A stretch of DNA of 6,935 bases from an uncultured Oscillospiraceae bacterium (GTDB lineage Bacteria; Bacillota; Clostridia; Oscillospirales; Ruminococcaceae): positions 1-6,935 of the forward strand of contig UREN01000092.1 of assembly GCA_900546885.1 (NCBI GenBank). Direction: 5' to 3'. Numbering within the stretch: the first letter of the stretch is position 1; each line of letters opens with the position of its first letter. The translations under genes and the position numbers were made by a program. A model generated the notes under the pieces. It did no database searches, had not been told where the DNA came from, and was given only the letters and a program-made list of their open reading frames with translations. Shown piece after piece: positions 6,880 through 6,935 of the stretch.

Positions 6880-6935
6880 ATGAAGGATAAGGCCTCATCG
6901 GTTATAGTTGAGTTACCACACACCAACTGCACGAG
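6880..6935 (+). CDS. Start of an unidentified rightward ORF, cut by the window edge
   Basis: The ATG at 6880 has AGAGGA 9 nt upstream and opens a frame that stays clear to the end of the window. It reads MKDKASSVIVELPHTNCT, 18 codons plus two bases. I do not recognise this N-terminus and it is too short to assign a family. It is the only plus-strand gene start in the window with a good ribosome binding site. It sits in the lower-GC right-hand segment and is divergent from the mnmE operon. A mobile-element gene is one possibility, based only on its position. Confidence 0.4.
   Translation, partial: MKDKASSVIVELPHTNCT

Noticed and set aside
6726..6932. 68-codon minus-strand ORF, considered as the end of jag
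   Set aside because: It shows no R3H or KH motif and no Jag-like C-terminus, and its start has no supported ribosome binding site.
1..6935. parS (TGTTTCACGTGAAACA) or Noc binding sites (ATTTCCCGGGAAAT)
   Set aside because: I found no full or near match on reading the window, although such sites are often found in this part of the chromosome.
1..6935. CRISPR arrays, tRNA or rRNA genes, complete insertion sequences
   Set aside because: No regularly spaced repeats, no cloverleaf or rRNA sequence and no transposase-like reading frame were seen.

Overview
The window is a GC-rich stretch of a Firmicutes chromosome, most likely a clostridial organism of the Oscillospirales (Faecalibacterium/Gemmiger-like is a guess). 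The basis is the tRNA-modification and segregation gene block usually found near the replication origin in this phylum (mnmE, mnmG, rsmG, then a Noc/ParB gene), strong GGAGG-type ribosome binding sites, and proteins that look like Bacillus/Clostridium orthologues. No dnaA, rpmH, rnpA, yidC, jag or parA lies inside the window, so closeness to the origin is inferred only from gene order.

All well-supported genes are on the minus strand and read from right to left. A probable promoter at about 6590 leads into mnmE (5143-6510), a YkuE/YaeI-type metallophosphoesterase (4368-5132), a small DUF6483-like protein (3948-4331), mnmG (2038-3951) and rsmG (1334-2041). Spacing is tight: 10 nt, 36 nt, then two 4-nt ATGA stop/start overlaps, so this reads as one operon. 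A strong intrinsic terminator (1241-1290) follows rsmG. The last gene, a Noc/ParB-family DNA-binding protein (124-1167), lies beyond it behind its own structured leader. A 13-bp hairpin (17-52) closes the block on the left and probably separates it from a convergent gene outside the window.

MnmE and MnmG form the complex that places the carboxymethylaminomethyl-type modification on wobble U34 of tRNAs. RsmG methylates 16S rRNA at G527 (E. coli numbering). The block therefore mainly serves translation accuracy, with a chromosome-organisation gene at its end. The phosphoesterase and the DUF6483-like gene between mnmE and mnmG are not part of the classical arrangement.

The right end (about 6600-6935) is different. 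It is visibly less GC-rich and holds an inverted repeat, a possible 57-codon minus-strand ORF crossed by a terminator-like hairpin, and the first 18 codons of a rightward ORF with a good ribosome binding site. Jag normally lies upstream of mnmE but is not visible here. I read this as the possible edge of an inserted or rearranged segment. It is the only part of the window that looks accessory; I see no convincing undescribed system in the rest.
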